Positions 38,702 to 49,780 of a DNA stretch of 64,000 nucleotides are shown here, piece after piece; position 1 is the first letter of the stretch; every line of letters starts with the position of its first letter. Source of the stretch: OMII01 sp947467385 (GTDB lineage Bacteria; Bdellovibrionota_C; UBA2361; OMII01); NCBI GenBank assembly GCA_044360075.1, contig JBIKLA010000016.1, positions 18,855 to 82,854 on the forward strand, written 5' to 3'. A model generated the notes under the pieces. It saw nothing but the letters and a program-made list of their open reading frames with translations, did not search any database and was not told where the DNA came from. A program made the translations under genes and the position numbers.

Positions 38702-40062
38702 ACTGCCCCGATCTCTTTCTCGATAATTCCAGCCAGGTCCGTCGCGTGCTTCCTGCACTGGTCCTCGTCCTCGCACTCAACCATGACGCGCACCTTGTTC
38801 TCAGTGCCGGAGTAGCGCACGAGCACCCGTCCGGTATTTCCAAGCTCCTTCTCTTTCTGGGCGATCGCCTGGACGAGCGCCGGGATGCTCTCAAGCGGCG
38901 GCTTCTGCGCCACTTTTATGTTAATGAGCTTCTGCGGGAAGGTCACAAACGGCGCAGCGAGCTCCGAAAGCGACTTGCCCTTGCGGCACATCACGGCCAT
39001 CACCATAAGAGCCGTGAGCATACCATCGCCGGTCGTTGAGTAGTCGGAAAAGATCGTGTGACCCGACTGCTCTCCGCCGACCTGGCAGCCTTGGCGCAGC
39101 ATCTCCTCAAGCACCGCACGATCGCCGACTCCGGTCCTAACCACCGAGATGCCGTGGCTTCCAAGCAGCTTGTCGAGCCCAAGGTTCGACATAACCGTCG
39201 CAACCACAGAGTTCTTGCGCAGCAGCCCGCGCTCAAGCAAGTCGAGCGCGCAGATGGCCAGCAAGATGTCGCCGTCGAGCACCCTGCCCTTCTCGTCAAC
39301 GAGGATGCAGCGGTCAGCGTCGCCATCAAGCGAGATGCCGAGGTTAAGGTTCTGCTCAACGACGAGCTTGCCCACCACCTCGGGAAAGAGGCTTCCGAAG
39401 CCAGCGTTAATGTTTCGTCCACTCGGGCTAACCCCGCGCGAGACCACCTCTGCCCCGAGCTCCGTTAGCGTCTGCGGTGCCACGACGTATGCAGCGCCGT
39501 TTGCGCAATCGAGCCCCACCTTGAGCCCCTCAAGCGACAGCTCGCGCGGAAAGCTCTCTTTGAGGTACACCGTGTAGCGCCCAACCGCGTCGTTAATTCG
39601 AGCTGCCTTGCCGATGTGGCCGGCATCGGTTGCCTTTCCGTCGAGAACTCCGGGCTCAAGCAGCCGCTCGATCTCGTTCTCAAGCTCATCCGGGAGCTTA
39701 AATCCGTCAGATCCGAAGATCTTTATGCCGTTGTCCTCAAACGGGTTGTGCGATGCCGAGATCACGATCCCCGCGTCTGCGCGCATGCTCTTGGCAAGGT
39801 ACGCAACGCCCGGGGTCGGGATCGGGCCGCTCAGCATGAGGTCGGCACCCATTGCGGTTATTCCAGCGGCGAGCGAGCTCTCAATCATGTAGCCCGACAG
39901 GCGCGTATCCTTGCCGATCAGGATGCGCCGTTTCTTCTCGCCGCGCATGAACACCTGCGCGACAGCCTTGCCAAGGCGCACGAGGGTCTCTGGGTCGAGC
40001 GGAGAAACCCCAGCCACCCCGCGAATTCCATCCGTTCCGAAATATCGTCTCTCTGATGTCAT
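38698..40062 (-). CDS. glmM: Phosphoglucosamine mutase GlmM
   Basis: Converts GlcN-6-P to GlcN-1-P for UDP-GlcNAc, the precursor of peptidoglycan and lipid A. The 454-residue protein starts with FGTDGIRGVAG, has the phosphoserine loop ISASHNPFEDNGIKIFG (about residues 98-114), the metal loop SLDGDADRC, GGEQSGH and the phosphate-binding RYSGTENKVRVM. It lies directly after cdaR in the standard cdaA-cdaR-glmM order; in Firmicutes GlmM inhibits CdaA, so a regulatory contact is plausible here too. Confidence 0.97.
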   Translation of the reverse strand: MTSERRYFGTDGIRGVAGVSPLDPETLVRLGKAVAQVFMRGEKKRRILIGKDTRLSGYMIESSLAAGITAMGADLMLSGPIPTPGVAYLAKSMRADAGIVISASHNPFEDNGIKIFGSDGFKLPDELENEIERLLEPGVLDGKATDAGHIGKAARINDAVGRYTVYLKESFPRELSLEGLKVGLDCANGAAYVVAPQTLTELGAEVVSRGVSPSGRNINAGFGSLFPEVVGKLVVEQNLNLGISLDGDADRCILVDEKGRVLDGDILLAICALDLLERGLLRKNSVVATVMSNLGLDKLLGSHGISVVRTGVGDRAVLEEMLRQGCQVGGEQSGHTIFSDYSTTGDGMLTALMVMAVMCRKGKSLSELAAPFVTFPQKLINIKVAQKPPLESIPALVQAIAQKEKELGNTGRVLVRYSGTENKVRVMVECEDEDQCRKHATDLAGIIEKEIGAV

Positions 40063-40098
40063 AGTACCTCACCCAACTTCAATCATTTTATTCCGCGC

Positions 40099-41046
40099 TT
40101 ACCGCTTCTTGGAACTCTGGCTCTTCGCTGTACCCTTCGAGGGGCCGTTATACCAGATAGTCACCTGCGCCGGAGACACCTTAACGAGCTTAGTGCCCTT
40201 GGGAATCTCAACCTGCACATCGATCGGCTCTCCGGAGCGCTCTGGCATCTTCCCCAGCGTAAGGAACGGGATAACCTCCTTCGGTGAGAGCTCCCCGACC
40301 ATCTCCTCGGGCCCCATGAGCGTCACCTGCACCGCCCCCGGATTGAATTTTATCCACTTCCTGTCGAGATCCGTCCGCAGCTCAATCGGCCTGGCGGCAA
40401 ACTGCCGCTCAACCGGCTTCGGCTGGACCTCGACGGAGGCCGCAACGCTCGACACCGAGAGGGTTGATAGCGCTCCTGGCCTGCGCAAGTTAAGCGTTAC
40501 CCGTTCAGATTCCTTGATGTCCCGCAGGTCAAGCGGCTCCGTCTCAACCGAGCGCAGCTGCTTAATCTCGGAGCGCGGCCCTCGCACCGTCACCGTTCGC
40601 GGGTCAACCTCAATGCCGACAAGCTCAATCTCCTTCGAGAGCGAGCCGAGCTGTGGCACCTCAATCTTGATGGCCCGTTCCTCCACGCTTTCAAACACAA
40701 GCTCCACCTCTGGCGGATCCATGGCAAGGACGCTCACCGACGGGGGAAGAGAGATGTCGCTGCTCATGAGCTGTGCCACATACTTTCCCTCGACATCATC
40801 AGGCAGCTTCAGCCGAAGCGCCGGCGGGGAGGCTGCGACCTCACCGATCAGGAACGATGGGCCCTTAACCGTCACCTGAATCCCCTGCTTCATGCGCTTA
40901 ACAAGCACCTTCTCCGCCGGCGGATTTCGTATCTCGATCGGCACAAAGAGGCTGACGACGCTCGTGTTACTCGCATCCTGCAGCGAGTAGGCAAGCAACA
41001 TGGCCGCGATGAGCGAGATGAGCTTAAGTGAGAGGTTGCGCGTCAT
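40099..41046 (-). CDS. cdaR: CdaR-like regulator with YbbR domains
   Basis: Regulator of the diadenylate cyclase. One N-terminal membrane helix (LKLISLIAAMLLAYSLQ) followed by YbbR-type beta repeats (about residues 30-290), for example VTVKGPSFLIGEV, VTVRGPRSEIKQL and VTLMGPEEMVGEL, each the core V-T-x-x-G-P/x unit. The C-terminal 15 residues are Lys/Ser-rich. Its start overlaps the cdaA stop (ATGA). Confidence 0.88.
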   Translation of the reverse strand: MTRNLSLKLISLIAAMLLAYSLQDASNTSVVSLFVPIEIRNPPAEKVLVKRMKQGIQVTVKGPSFLIGEVAASPPALRLKLPDDVEGKYVAQLMSSDISLPPSVSVLAMDPPEVELVFESVEERAIKIEVPQLGSLSKEIELVGIEVDPRTVTVRGPRSEIKQLRSVETEPLDLRDIKESERVTLNLRRPGALSTLSVSSVAASVEVQPKPVERQFAARPIELRTDLDRKWIKFNPGAVQVTLMGPEEMVGELSPKEVIPFLTLGKMPERSGEPIDVQVEIPKGTKLVKVSPAQVTIWYNGPSKGTAKSQSSKKR

Positions 41047-41867
41047 GCGGCGCCCCCATCAACAAGGCGCGTCGTTGCCGTCATCGCCGCGAAGCCTCCA
41101 TCGTTCTTCTCAAGTAGCTCCTGGAGCGTCGCCGCATCGAGGTTGCGATAGAACTTACCCTCAATGATAAGAGTAATCGCCCCCGACTCTTCCGAGGTTA
41201 CGATCACCATCGCATCCGTTCGCTCGGTCAGCCCTAGGGCAGCACGATGACGGGTCCCCAAGTTCGGATCGAGGTCCGGATTGAAGCTGAGCGGCAGCAC
41301 GCACCCTGCCGCCTTGATGCGGGGGCCCTCGAGGATTACCGCCCCATCATGGAGCGGCGACTCCTTGACGAATATGCTGTAGAGCAGCTTGCGGCTCAGG
41401 TCGGCGTTGAGAGTTACCCCCTCCTCCATGAACTCCTCAAGACCCACATCGCGACGAATCACGATGAGGCTCCCAAGCTTGGCCTTGGCCAGCTTGCTCA
41501 CGGTGACCGCTACCTCCTCGAAGTGATTGTGCGCCGCCTGCCGCTGCGGCTGCGCAAAGAGGAACGGTTTCACACCCACCTTGGTAAGCGTGCGCCGAAT
41601 CTCGTCCTGGAATATGACCACGATGACCAGAATGATTGAGTTAAGGAAGTTGTCAATTAGCCACGCCACCGTGACGAGCCCAAGCGGCTTGGCGAGCACG
41701 TACACCAGCGCTATGGAAGCAAGCCCGACCAGCATCGGGGCGGCGCGCGTCCCGCGCACGATAAGGAGCGCTCGATATATGATGAAGGACACAATCAGGA
41801 TATCGAGCGCCTGGACGAACAGGGATGTCGACACTCCAAAGACGCTGTATCCCATACCGAAACACAA
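41043..41867 (-). CDS. cdaA: Diadenylate cyclase CdaA
   Basis: Makes the second messenger c-di-AMP from two ATP. The 274-residue protein has three N-terminal membrane helices (residues about 12-85), a coiled linker and the DAC domain with both catalytic motifs intact: DGA (in LHDGAVIL) and RHR (in LGTRHRAALGL). It begins 28 bases after the ftsH stop and is followed by cdaR and glmM in the canonical order. In other bacteria c-di-AMP governs potassium, osmolyte and cell wall balance. Confidence 0.96.
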   Translation of the reverse strand: MCFGMGYSVFGVSTSLFVQALDILIVSFIIYRALLIVRGTRAAPMLVGLASIALVYVLAKPLGLVTVAWLIDNFLNSIILVIVVIFQDEIRRTLTKVGVKPFLFAQPQRQAAHNHFEEVAVTVSKLAKAKLGSLIVIRRDVGLEEFMEEGVTLNADLSRKLLYSIFVKESPLHDGAVILEGPRIKAAGCVLPLSFNPDLDPNLGTRHRAALGLTERTDAMVIVTSEESGAITLIIEGKFYRNLDAATLQELLEKNDGGFAAMTATTRLVDGGAA

Positions 41868-41895
41868 AAAATCCTATCAGCCCGCCGAGGCGAAG

Positions 41896-43758
<1,863 letters not shown>

Positions 43759-43889
43759 GAAACGTAACCTCCACTGTCACCGCCACGCCTTGGGCGGTGC
43801 TCCGTTCTTTTTTTGGGGCTAAGGCTCTGCGCTTTCCAGCCTGGCGGCCGGAGCGCACTCGGGCTCAATCGAAACCCGGTCCCTACGCC

Positions 43890-43917
43890 AGTATAGGAAG
43901 CGCTTTCTTCGAATAAA
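43890..43917 (-). promoter_or_regulatory. Possible ftsH promoter
   Basis: On the minus strand TATACT (43890-43895) is preceded by a 16-base gap and TTTATT (43912-43917), giving a leader of about 125 bases before the ftsH GTG. The -35 box is poor, so this is a suggestion only. Confidence 0.3.
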
Positions 43918-43921
43918 ATTC

Positions 43922-43957
43922 AAAAAAAGCCGGCGCCCCCCACGGGCGAGCGCGGCT
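43922..43957 (-). terminator. Intrinsic terminator after tilS
   Basis: In the minus-strand transcript AGCCG pairs with CGGCT and, after an internal loop, CGCCC pairs with GGGCG. The stem is followed directly by seven T residues. It closes the doxX-hsp20-tilS side and separates it from ftsH. Confidence 0.75.
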
Positions 43958-44032
43958 CCTTGCGACGCCCACCGGAATACCTACTCCGGCAAGCGCTCAT
44001 GGACCGCTTCCAACATCCTGTTTACCCCAGAC

Positions 44033-45022
44033 CTAGGCTTCGGACAACCTTGAGCTTTTCGCCCTTTGTGGGCCCCATACCAGGCCAAAGCGGTCGCGGG
44101 AGAGCGTTATCCCGGCCCGAAGCTGCACTGAGGGCACCCGACCGAGCAGGAGTCCCACCACCTCGCAGGCCGCCTTCTCCCCCATCCGATAGCCGGTAAT
44201 AGGGAGGGTGAGAGCCTCGGCGATGCGCCACTGCAGGCCATACGGGCTCTGCTCCAGGACCTGAGCGCAGGAGGTGAGCCAGGCCGGGTTCCCGCCCTGA
44301 AGGCCGCCAAGCCGGGCGGCGCGTTCGCTCGCCAGGGCCTGGAGCGCGTCGCAATCAGAGGCGATTCCATGCGCCCGCTCGGCCAGTATCCACACCATCG
44401 ACGGATCGAAGTCCTGCTCCAGGCGCGGTAGAAGGGTGTGTCGGATCCGGTTTCGCACCAAGGTTACGTCGGCGTTAGTTGGATCCTCGCGGAATTCAAG
44501 CCCGTGGCGCGAGAGGTACTCCTCTATCTGGCTTCGGGATACGCCGAGCAGCGGCCTCATGAGCCGGCGCTGCTCATCCCGTCGCTCAATCGAGTTAAGC
44601 TCCTTATTGGCGAAGAGCCGTATGAGGAGGGTCTCGGCCACGTCATTCGCTGTGTGGGCCGTTACAATCCAGTCGAGCTTGCGCGAACTGCGCACTTCGC
44701 GCAGAACCTTGTAGCGCTGATCACGGCCCCACGCCTCAAGGTTTGCCCCCTGCGGCCGCACACCGAGGGTCGCGACATGACATTTGACCCCAAGCTGCCT
44801 GGCCACCTCAGTGCAGAATCCGGCGTCATCTCCGCTTGAGGGGCGCAACGCATGGTCGATGTGACACGCCTCGACCCGCACCTTGAGCAGCCGCGAGTTT
44901 CGCACCAGCGCATCGAGCAGAACCGACGAGTCCTTGCCTCCCGAATAGGCAACCAGCACGCCGCACCCCTGCGGGATGCTCTCCTTAAGCGCGGTTTGGA
45001 TCGACTGTCGCCGACGGGCCAT
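44033..45022 (-). CDS. tilS: tRNA(Ile)-lysidine synthase TilS
   Basis: Modifies C34 of the minor Ile tRNA to lysidine so that it reads AUA. The 329-residue protein has the N-type ATP pyrophosphatase loop VAYSGGKDSSVLLDAL (residues 24-39), CHIDHALR and VTAHTANDVAETLLIRL, then a short C-terminal domain. It lacks the full C-terminal extension of the E. coli type and so belongs to the shorter class. tilS next to ftsH is a widespread arrangement; here a terminator lies between them. Confidence 0.95.
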   Translation of the reverse strand: MARRRQSIQTALKESIPQGCGVLVAYSGGKDSSVLLDALVRNSRLLKVRVEACHIDHALRPSSGDDAGFCTEVARQLGVKCHVATLGVRPQGANLEAWGRDQRYKVLREVRSSRKLDWIVTAHTANDVAETLLIRLFANKELNSIERRDEQRRLMRPLLGVSRSQIEEYLSRHGLEFREDPTNADVTLVRNRIRHTLLPRLEQDFDPSMVWILAERAHGIASDCDALQALASERAARLGGLQGGNPAWLTSCAQVLEQSPYGLQWRIAEALTLPITGYRMGEKAACEVVGLLLGRVPSVQLRAGITLSRDRFGLVWGPQRAKSSRLSEA

Positions 45023-45034
45023 AAAACTTCGGGC

Positions 45035-45556
45035 CTAGCTAGGACGAATACTGACCTTGCGCGGGCTGGAGTGCGGGAGCTCCTTGAACGGCAGCACTAT
45101 CGTCACGACACCCTTGTTGGAAGTGGCTTCAACCCGATCCGCATCGACAGCGAGATCGGTGAGCGGAACGATCCGCTCGAAGGCTCCGTACTGCGCCTCG
45201 ACGTAGGCAAAGACCCCGTCGTCAATCTCAACATGGTGCGGCTTGCGCTCGCCGCGAATGATCAGCCCCTCCTTGGTAAGCGAGAGCTCTATGTCCCGCT
45301 CGTCCATGCCCGGAACCTCAACCAGGACGGTCAGCTCGCCATCGGTCTTGATGACGTTAATATGAGGAGAGAACCCCCCTGAACGGTCACCGAACTGGGA
45401 CAGATGATCCGAGAGCGCCTCGGGCACGATAGAGCTCGCCAAGAACTCATTGAAGAGCCACCCTAGGTTGCGCTGAATCGCCCCACTGGTGGATTCCTCC
45501 CTCAGCGGTGTTGGGCGTCTTTTACGGGTTGTCCACGGTACGATCTGGCTTGGCAT
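45035..45556 (-). CDS. Small heat shock protein (Hsp20/alpha-crystallin)
   Basis: ATP-independent holdase chaperone with 173 residues. The alpha-crystallin domain spans about residues 64-165: PHINVIKTDGELTVLVEVPGM at the start, a central LIIRGERK strand and the region GVVTIVLPFKE near the end, where the conserved A/G-x-L motif is normally found. The N-terminal 60 residues are variable. AAAGGAAG precedes the ATG. It sits 12 bases upstream of tilS and near ftsH, so proteostasis genes cluster here. I did not find a clear sigma-32 or CIRCE site. Confidence 0.93.
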   Translation of the reverse strand: MPSQIVPWTTRKRRPTPLREESTSGAIQRNLGWLFNEFLASSIVPEALSDHLSQFGDRSGGFSPHINVIKTDGELTVLVEVPGMDERDIELSLTKEGLIIRGERKPHHVEIDDGVFAYVEAQYGAFERIVPLTDLAVDADRVEATSNKGVVTIVLPFKELPHSSPRKVSIRPS

Positions 45557-45662
45557 CGCCTGCTTCCTTTGCCCTAAACGTGGGCTACGAGTCCCCGGGC
45601 GTACAGTACCACAGATACCCCCAGGAAATAAGGACTACAGCCGCGCCGTTTTACAGCCGGCC

Positions 45663-46079
45663 TCAGGCTCCTTGCGGCTTTCCGATGTTGTCGACGCTGA
45701 AGGCACCGGGACCGCTGTAGAGCAGCGATGCTGTGGCGGCTAACAGAATGATGTCCTTATTGAAAATCTCATTGTGCCCCGGGAATATGCCGAAAGCAGC
45801 CACGAACGACACGATCAGGAGCCCCGCCAACACCCCCACCATCGTCGTCCACATGCCGAGGATCAGCAGGCCGCCAACGGCGACCTCGACATAGGGCAGA
45901 AGGATTCCGTATACGGCGGCCAGGTTTCCGGGCAGGACCCCGATTGCCCTCACCTGGTCGACAAAAGCGGCCAGGATATCGAACTTGCTAAGGCCCGCCA
46001 TGATAAAATACGCGCCCAGCGCCAGCCGCACGATCATCGGGCCATAGGGTGCTGCCCCGATCGGTTGATTGAACTTCAT
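45663..46079 (-). CDS. DoxX family membrane protein
   Basis: 138 residues with four predicted membrane helices. The N-terminal segment IVRLALGAYFIMAGLSKF is the DoxX signature, followed by VEVAVGGLLILGM and a C-terminal helix. DoxX proteins are linked to redox or thiol stress in some bacteria; the exact role is not known. AAAGGAGATGAG gives a strong ribosome binding site. It precedes hsp20 on the same strand by about 106 bases. Confidence 0.88.
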   Translation of the reverse strand: MKFNQPIGAAPYGPMIVRLALGAYFIMAGLSKFDILAAFVDQVRAIGVLPGNLAAVYGILLPYVEVAVGGLLILGMWTTMVGVLAGLLIVSFVAAFGIFPGHNEIFNKDIILLAATASLLYSGPGAFSVDNIGKPQGA

Positions 46080-46426
46080 AGCTCATCTCCTTTAAAGACG
46101 TAGCGCCGTTACACCAGATAGCGCCTTTTGACCGTGCACTTTACCGGGTACACTCCGTTAATCCTCGGAGGCGCGCGCCGAATAAAGGCTGGCAGCATCC
46201 GTCCCAACGGGAGAGTTCACCGTGAGCGGCAAAAGCCTCACGATGACCACCCCATTCGGACTGAGCAGCGCCAGGAACTTCGCGGTCGCTGCGGCATCCG
46301 AAGATACAGGTATAACAGCTTTCGATTATTACTGTATGCCGACTCGCTACCGGCTACAACTACCAACTTTTACGGCTCCGCGGGGAAAAGCGCCCCAAGG
46401 GCTCTTTCTAAAGGCACGTTATCGGT
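46080..46426. other. Divergent intergenic region before moxR
   Basis: About 347 bases between doxX (minus) and moxR (plus). On the plus strand TTGACC (46128-46133) and TACACT (46149-46154) are 15 bases apart and could be a promoter. Short open frames here lack ribosome binding sites and family likeness, so I call none. No RNA structure is evident. Confidence 0.4.
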
Positions 46427-47395
46427 ATGGACACTCTAGGCCAAAACCCCGTCAGCGATATCTTTCAGCAAATCAAGCTTGAGCTTCACCGTGAGATTGT
46501 GGGACAGGACAAGCTCCTTGAGCGACTCCTGATCGCCCTGCTAGCAGACGGACACATTCTTCTTGAGGGAGTGCCGGGCCTCGCCAAGACCAAGACCCTC
46601 GTGGCGCTCACGCAGGTCCTCGACGCGCAGATGAACCGCATTCAGTTTACTCCCGACATCCTGCCATCGGATGTCGTTGGAACCGAGGTGTACCGCCCGC
46701 AGACCGGCGACTTCGTGATCCGCAAGGGGCCCGTCTTCACCAACCTGCTCCTCGCCGATGAGATCAACCGCGCACCGGCAAAAGTTCAATCTGCGCTGCT
46801 GCAGGCGATGCAGGAGCGCGAGGTGACGATCGGCGAAGAGACCTTCAAGCTTCCAAGCCCATTTCTTGTGCTCGCAACACAGAACCCGCTTGAGCAGGAG
46901 GGCACCTACGCGCTGCCCGAGGCGCAGGTCGATCGCTTTCTGATGAAGGTTAAGGTCGGGTACCCCTCATTTGATGATGAGGTTTCAATCATCGACATGG
47001 CATCGTCCAACTCTGGCGGCTCACAGAAGCTAAACAAGGTGCTGCCCCTTTCGCAGCTGCGCGAGCTGCGCGAGATGTGTGCCGCTGTGTACATCGATCC
47101 TAAAATTGACCGCTACATAGTGTCTCTCGTGCACGCCACCCGCAACGGCGACGCATACGGCCTCAAGGGCCTCATCGAATGGGGCGCCTCACCTCGCGCC
47201 AGCATCGCGCTCAAGGCGTGCGCGCGTGCGCTCGCCTTCATCAAAGGCAAGAACTTCGTAACGCCCGACGACGTTAAGGAGGTGGCGCCCGAGGTGCTCA
47301 GGCACCGCGTGCTCCTCACCTTCGAGGCAGAGGCCAAGGGCATCGACAGCGACGAGGTGATCAAGACCGTCCTCAATGGCGTAACGGTGCCGTAG
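46427..47395 (+). CDS. MoxR-type AAA ATPase
   Basis: Chaperone-like AAA+ ATPase, usually working with VWA proteins of the same operon. The 322-residue protein has Walker A as EGVPGLAKT (about residues 44-52), Walker B LLADEINRAPAKVQSALLQAMQE, sensor 1 ATQNPLEQEGTYALPEAQVDRF and a C-terminal lid. It leads the operon moxR-DUF58-(small membrane protein)-batA-batBC-batD, the classical Bat/aerotolerance arrangement. Confidence 0.95.
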   Translation: MDTLGQNPVSDIFQQIKLELHREIVGQDKLLERLLIALLADGHILLEGVPGLAKTKTLVALTQVLDAQMNRIQFTPDILPSDVVGTEVYRPQTGDFVIRKGPVFTNLLLADEINRAPAKVQSALLQAMQEREVTIGEETFKLPSPFLVLATQNPLEQEGTYALPEAQVDRFLMKVKVGYPSFDDEVSIIDMASSNSGGSQKLNKVLPLSQLRELREMCAAVYIDPKIDRYIVSLVHATRNGDAYGLKGLIEWGASPRASIALKACARALAFIKGKNFVTPDDVKEVAPEVLRHRVLLTFEAEAKGIDSDEVIKTVLNGVTVP

Positions 47396-47420
47396 CGAGG
47401 ATACCGGAAGATTCCCAGGC

Positions 47421-48311
47421 ATGGCGCTCCTCCCTTCAGCATTACCACTCCCGAATTCAGCCGAGCTCAAGCGGATCCAGCTTCGCTCGCGCCGGCTCGT
47501 AACCGGAGACCTGCTCGGGCAGTACCGCTCGGCCTTCCGCGGCACCGGCCTCGTCTACACCGACATTCGCGCCTACCAGCCGGGAGACGACGTCAAGCAC
47601 ATACACTGGAAGGCAACCGCACGAACGGGCACCGTGTTCATCAAATCATTCGAAGAGGACCGGCAGCTGCGCGTGCTCCTGGCCGTGGACACGAGCGCCT
47701 CGATGCGCGCACCGCAGGCAACCGAGGCCTTCGCCAAGGCGCTTGAGTTTTCCTCCCTCGTGACAGCCCTGACCCAGCGCGGCAACGACCAGATTGGGCT
47801 GCTGCTCTTTGGCGCCTCCGTTGAGAGCTACCTGCAGCCCAAGTCCGGCCGCAAGCGCCACAACCAGATCCTTTCACAGCTCTTGCAGGACCGCCCCGGC
47901 AGCCCCGCCACGGATCTCGCAGGAGGCATGAGACATATCTCAACCATGCTGCGGAAGCCCAGCATCGTGTTCGTCATCTCGGATTTCTTGGGTGCCCCCT
48001 TTAAGCAGGATCTTAAGACCGTGTGCGCAATGCACGACGTTGTGCTCGTGCAGGTACAGACACCGCTTGAGTCCCTCGCGCCGCTTGGGCTCGTTATGTT
48101 CGCCGACGCCGAGAGCGGAGCTAAGATGGTTGTCGATACGGGCAACCCGGGCGTCCGCGAGCGGTGGCACGCCCTTTTAGCCGAGCAGCGCCAGGCTATT
48201 TCAGATACCGCGCGCGAGTGCGGTGCAGACCACATCGTTATTCACGACAGCGCAACGCGGCCCCTTGTGCGGCTGATGCGCGAGCGCGCCACGCGGGGGG
48301 TGCGGCGATGA
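47421..48311 (+). CDS. DUF58 domain protein (VWA-like)
   Basis: 296 residues. The DUF58 signature is clear: RSGFRGTG-like FRGTGLVYTDIRAYQPGDDVKHIHWKATART (split over residues 38-68), followed by a VWA-like core with VDTSASM. It is thought to work with MoxR in folding or inserting envelope proteins. It ends in an ATGA overlap with the next gene. Confidence 0.93.
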   Translation: MALLPSALPLPNSAELKRIQLRSRRLVTGDLLGQYRSAFRGTGLVYTDIRAYQPGDDVKHIHWKATARTGTVFIKSFEEDRQLRVLLAVDTSASMRAPQATEAFAKALEFSSLVTALTQRGNDQIGLLLFGASVESYLQPKSGRKRHNQILSQLLQDRPGSPATDLAGGMRHISTMLRKPSIVFVISDFLGAPFKQDLKTVCAMHDVVLVQVQTPLESLAPLGLVMFADAESGAKMVVDTGNPGVRERWHALLAEQRQAISDTARECGADHIVIHDSATRPLVRLMRERATRGVRR

Positions 48312-48793
48312 GCGAAGCGATCCCAACCCCGTACGACATAGTCCCGATCCCGCATATCGCGTGGGAGCCGAGCGCCACTGTGTACGCTTGGGTCGCGTTA
48401 TCCTTCGTGCTTGCGCTCGTTGTGCTCTTCATCGCAAGCCGCATCGCGCGCGGCCGCTCGCGCATTAGCGCACTCCGTCCGCTGCTGCAGGAGCTCTCAA
48501 AGCTTTCAAGTCCAGAATCCACGCAGGCGTGCGAGCGCTTCACGCGGCTCGCGCGCCGCATCCTCTCGTTCCTTGTTGGCATGGATCTCTCGGGCTTCTC
48601 AGCCGACGAGCTGCGTGGGCTCGCCGCCGCCACCGCCGACAGCCGCGAGGCCGAGGCGCTAGGGCTCATCGCCCAGCTTGAGGACCTCACCTACGCTCCC
48701 GTGGGCGCCCAGCAGGGCTCATCGCTAGCCGCAGCATCCCGTGATGTCCTGCGCTCAATCGAGGAGTATGTCCGGAGCATGAAAGACGCATGA
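48308..48793 (+). CDS. Bat-operon single-pass membrane protein (DUF4381-like)
   Basis: 161 residues with a short N-terminal periplasmic-type segment (YDIVPIPHIAWEP), one membrane helix (YAWVALSFVLALVVLFIA) and a helical cytoplasmic domain with a conserved-looking FTRLARRILSFLVGMDLSGFSADEL. The position between DUF58 and BatA, and the topology, match the DUF4381 proteins found in Bat operons. It is coupled by ATGA overlaps on both sides. Confidence 0.75.
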   Translation: MSEAIPTPYDIVPIPHIAWEPSATVYAWVALSFVLALVVLFIASRIARGRSRISALRPLLQELSKLSSPESTQACERFTRLARRILSFLVGMDLSGFSADELRGLAAATADSREAEALGLIAQLEDLTYAPVGAQQGSSLAAASRDVLRSIEEYVRSMKDA

Positions 48794-49779
48794 GCTTCGC
48801 TTTTCCATGGCTCCTCGCCGCACCGCTTATCTACCTTGCGCTGCGCTTCCTGCGCAGGAGCATGCCTGTAAGCGCCCCCTTTCCGAGCTCTGTGTTCCTC
48901 GCCGCCCTGCCGCGTAGCCTCAAGCTCAAGCTGCGCGAGCCAACGCTCTTTGCGCTCTCGCTTATCACCGTGTCGACGCTCTCTGTGGCAGCCGCCCGCC
49001 CGCAGCGTGTCACGATCGTTGAGACACCCCGCAAGGCGCGCAACATCATGCTCGCCATAGACACATCTAACAGCATGTCTGCCGCAGACTTTCCGACCTC
49101 ATTCGGCTTCGCTTCGCGAATGGAGGGGGTTAAGACAGCTGTCGCCAAGTACGTGCGCTCGCGCACCACTGACCGGATCGGGCTGGTTGTTTTCGGCAAC
49201 AGCGCCTACCTACAGTGCCCACTCACAAGCGACACCACCCTCGTCGAGCAGCTCGTTCAGGGGCTCTACCCGCGCATGGCGGGGGACGGCACCGCAATAG
49301 GGGACGGGCTAGGCCTTGCGCTGAAGCGCCTGCGCGAGGTCGAGGGCGACTCAAAGGCCGTCATTCTCATGACCGACGGCGTTAACACCGCCGGGCAGGT
49401 GAGCCCCTTAAAAGCAGCCCAGGTGGCCAAGGAGCTCGGCATTCAGGTCAACACGATCGGAATCGGCTCGGGCTCTGCGCCTATGGCGGGAGCGCCCCTG
49501 GGCGGAATGCTCGGCGTGCCTAGGCAGATGATGGCGGAGTTCGACGAAGCCACGCTGAAAGAGATCGCGCAGATGACCGGCGGGGCGTACTTCAACGCAA
49601 GCAGCCTTGAGGGCTTCCAGGAGGTGTACCGCAAAATTGAGAAGCTGCAGGAAACTGAGCAGCAGTCGCCAGACAGGAATATCGTCGACGAGCTCTATCC
49701 ACCTTTTGTCCTGGCTGCGCTCGTTGCGTACCTCCTCGGCGCGCTGCTCAAGGCAACCTACTTTATGCGGGTGCCGTAG
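48790..49779 (+). CDS. batA: BatA-like VWA protein
   Basis: 329 residues: two N-terminal membrane helices, a periplasmic VWA domain (about residues 80-270) and a C-terminal membrane helix (FVLAALVAYLLGALL). The MIDAS site is intact (AIDTSNSM, i.e. D-x-S-x-S) with TDGVN later. Bat proteins with MoxR are linked to envelope stress tolerance. The gene starts in an ATGA overlap and ends one base before the next ATG. Confidence 0.92.
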   Translation: MSFAFPWLLAAPLIYLALRFLRRSMPVSAPFPSSVFLAALPRSLKLKLREPTLFALSLITVSTLSVAAARPQRVTIVETPRKARNIMLAIDTSNSMSAADFPTSFGFASRMEGVKTAVAKYVRSRTTDRIGLVVFGNSAYLQCPLTSDTTLVEQLVQGLYPRMAGDGTAIGDGLGLALKRLREVEGDSKAVILMTDGVNTAGQVSPLKAAQVAKELGIQVNTIGIGSGSAPMAGAPLGGMLGVPRQMMAEFDEATLKEIAQMTGGAYFNASSLEGFQEVYRKIEKLQETEQQSPDRNIVDELYPPFVLAALVAYLLGALLKATYFMRVP

Positions 49780-49780
49780 C

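Noticed and set aside
45557..45662. Heat-shock (sigma-32 or CIRCE) site before hsp20
   Set aside because: No inverted CIRCE repeat and no clear CTTGAA/CCCCAT pair was found.
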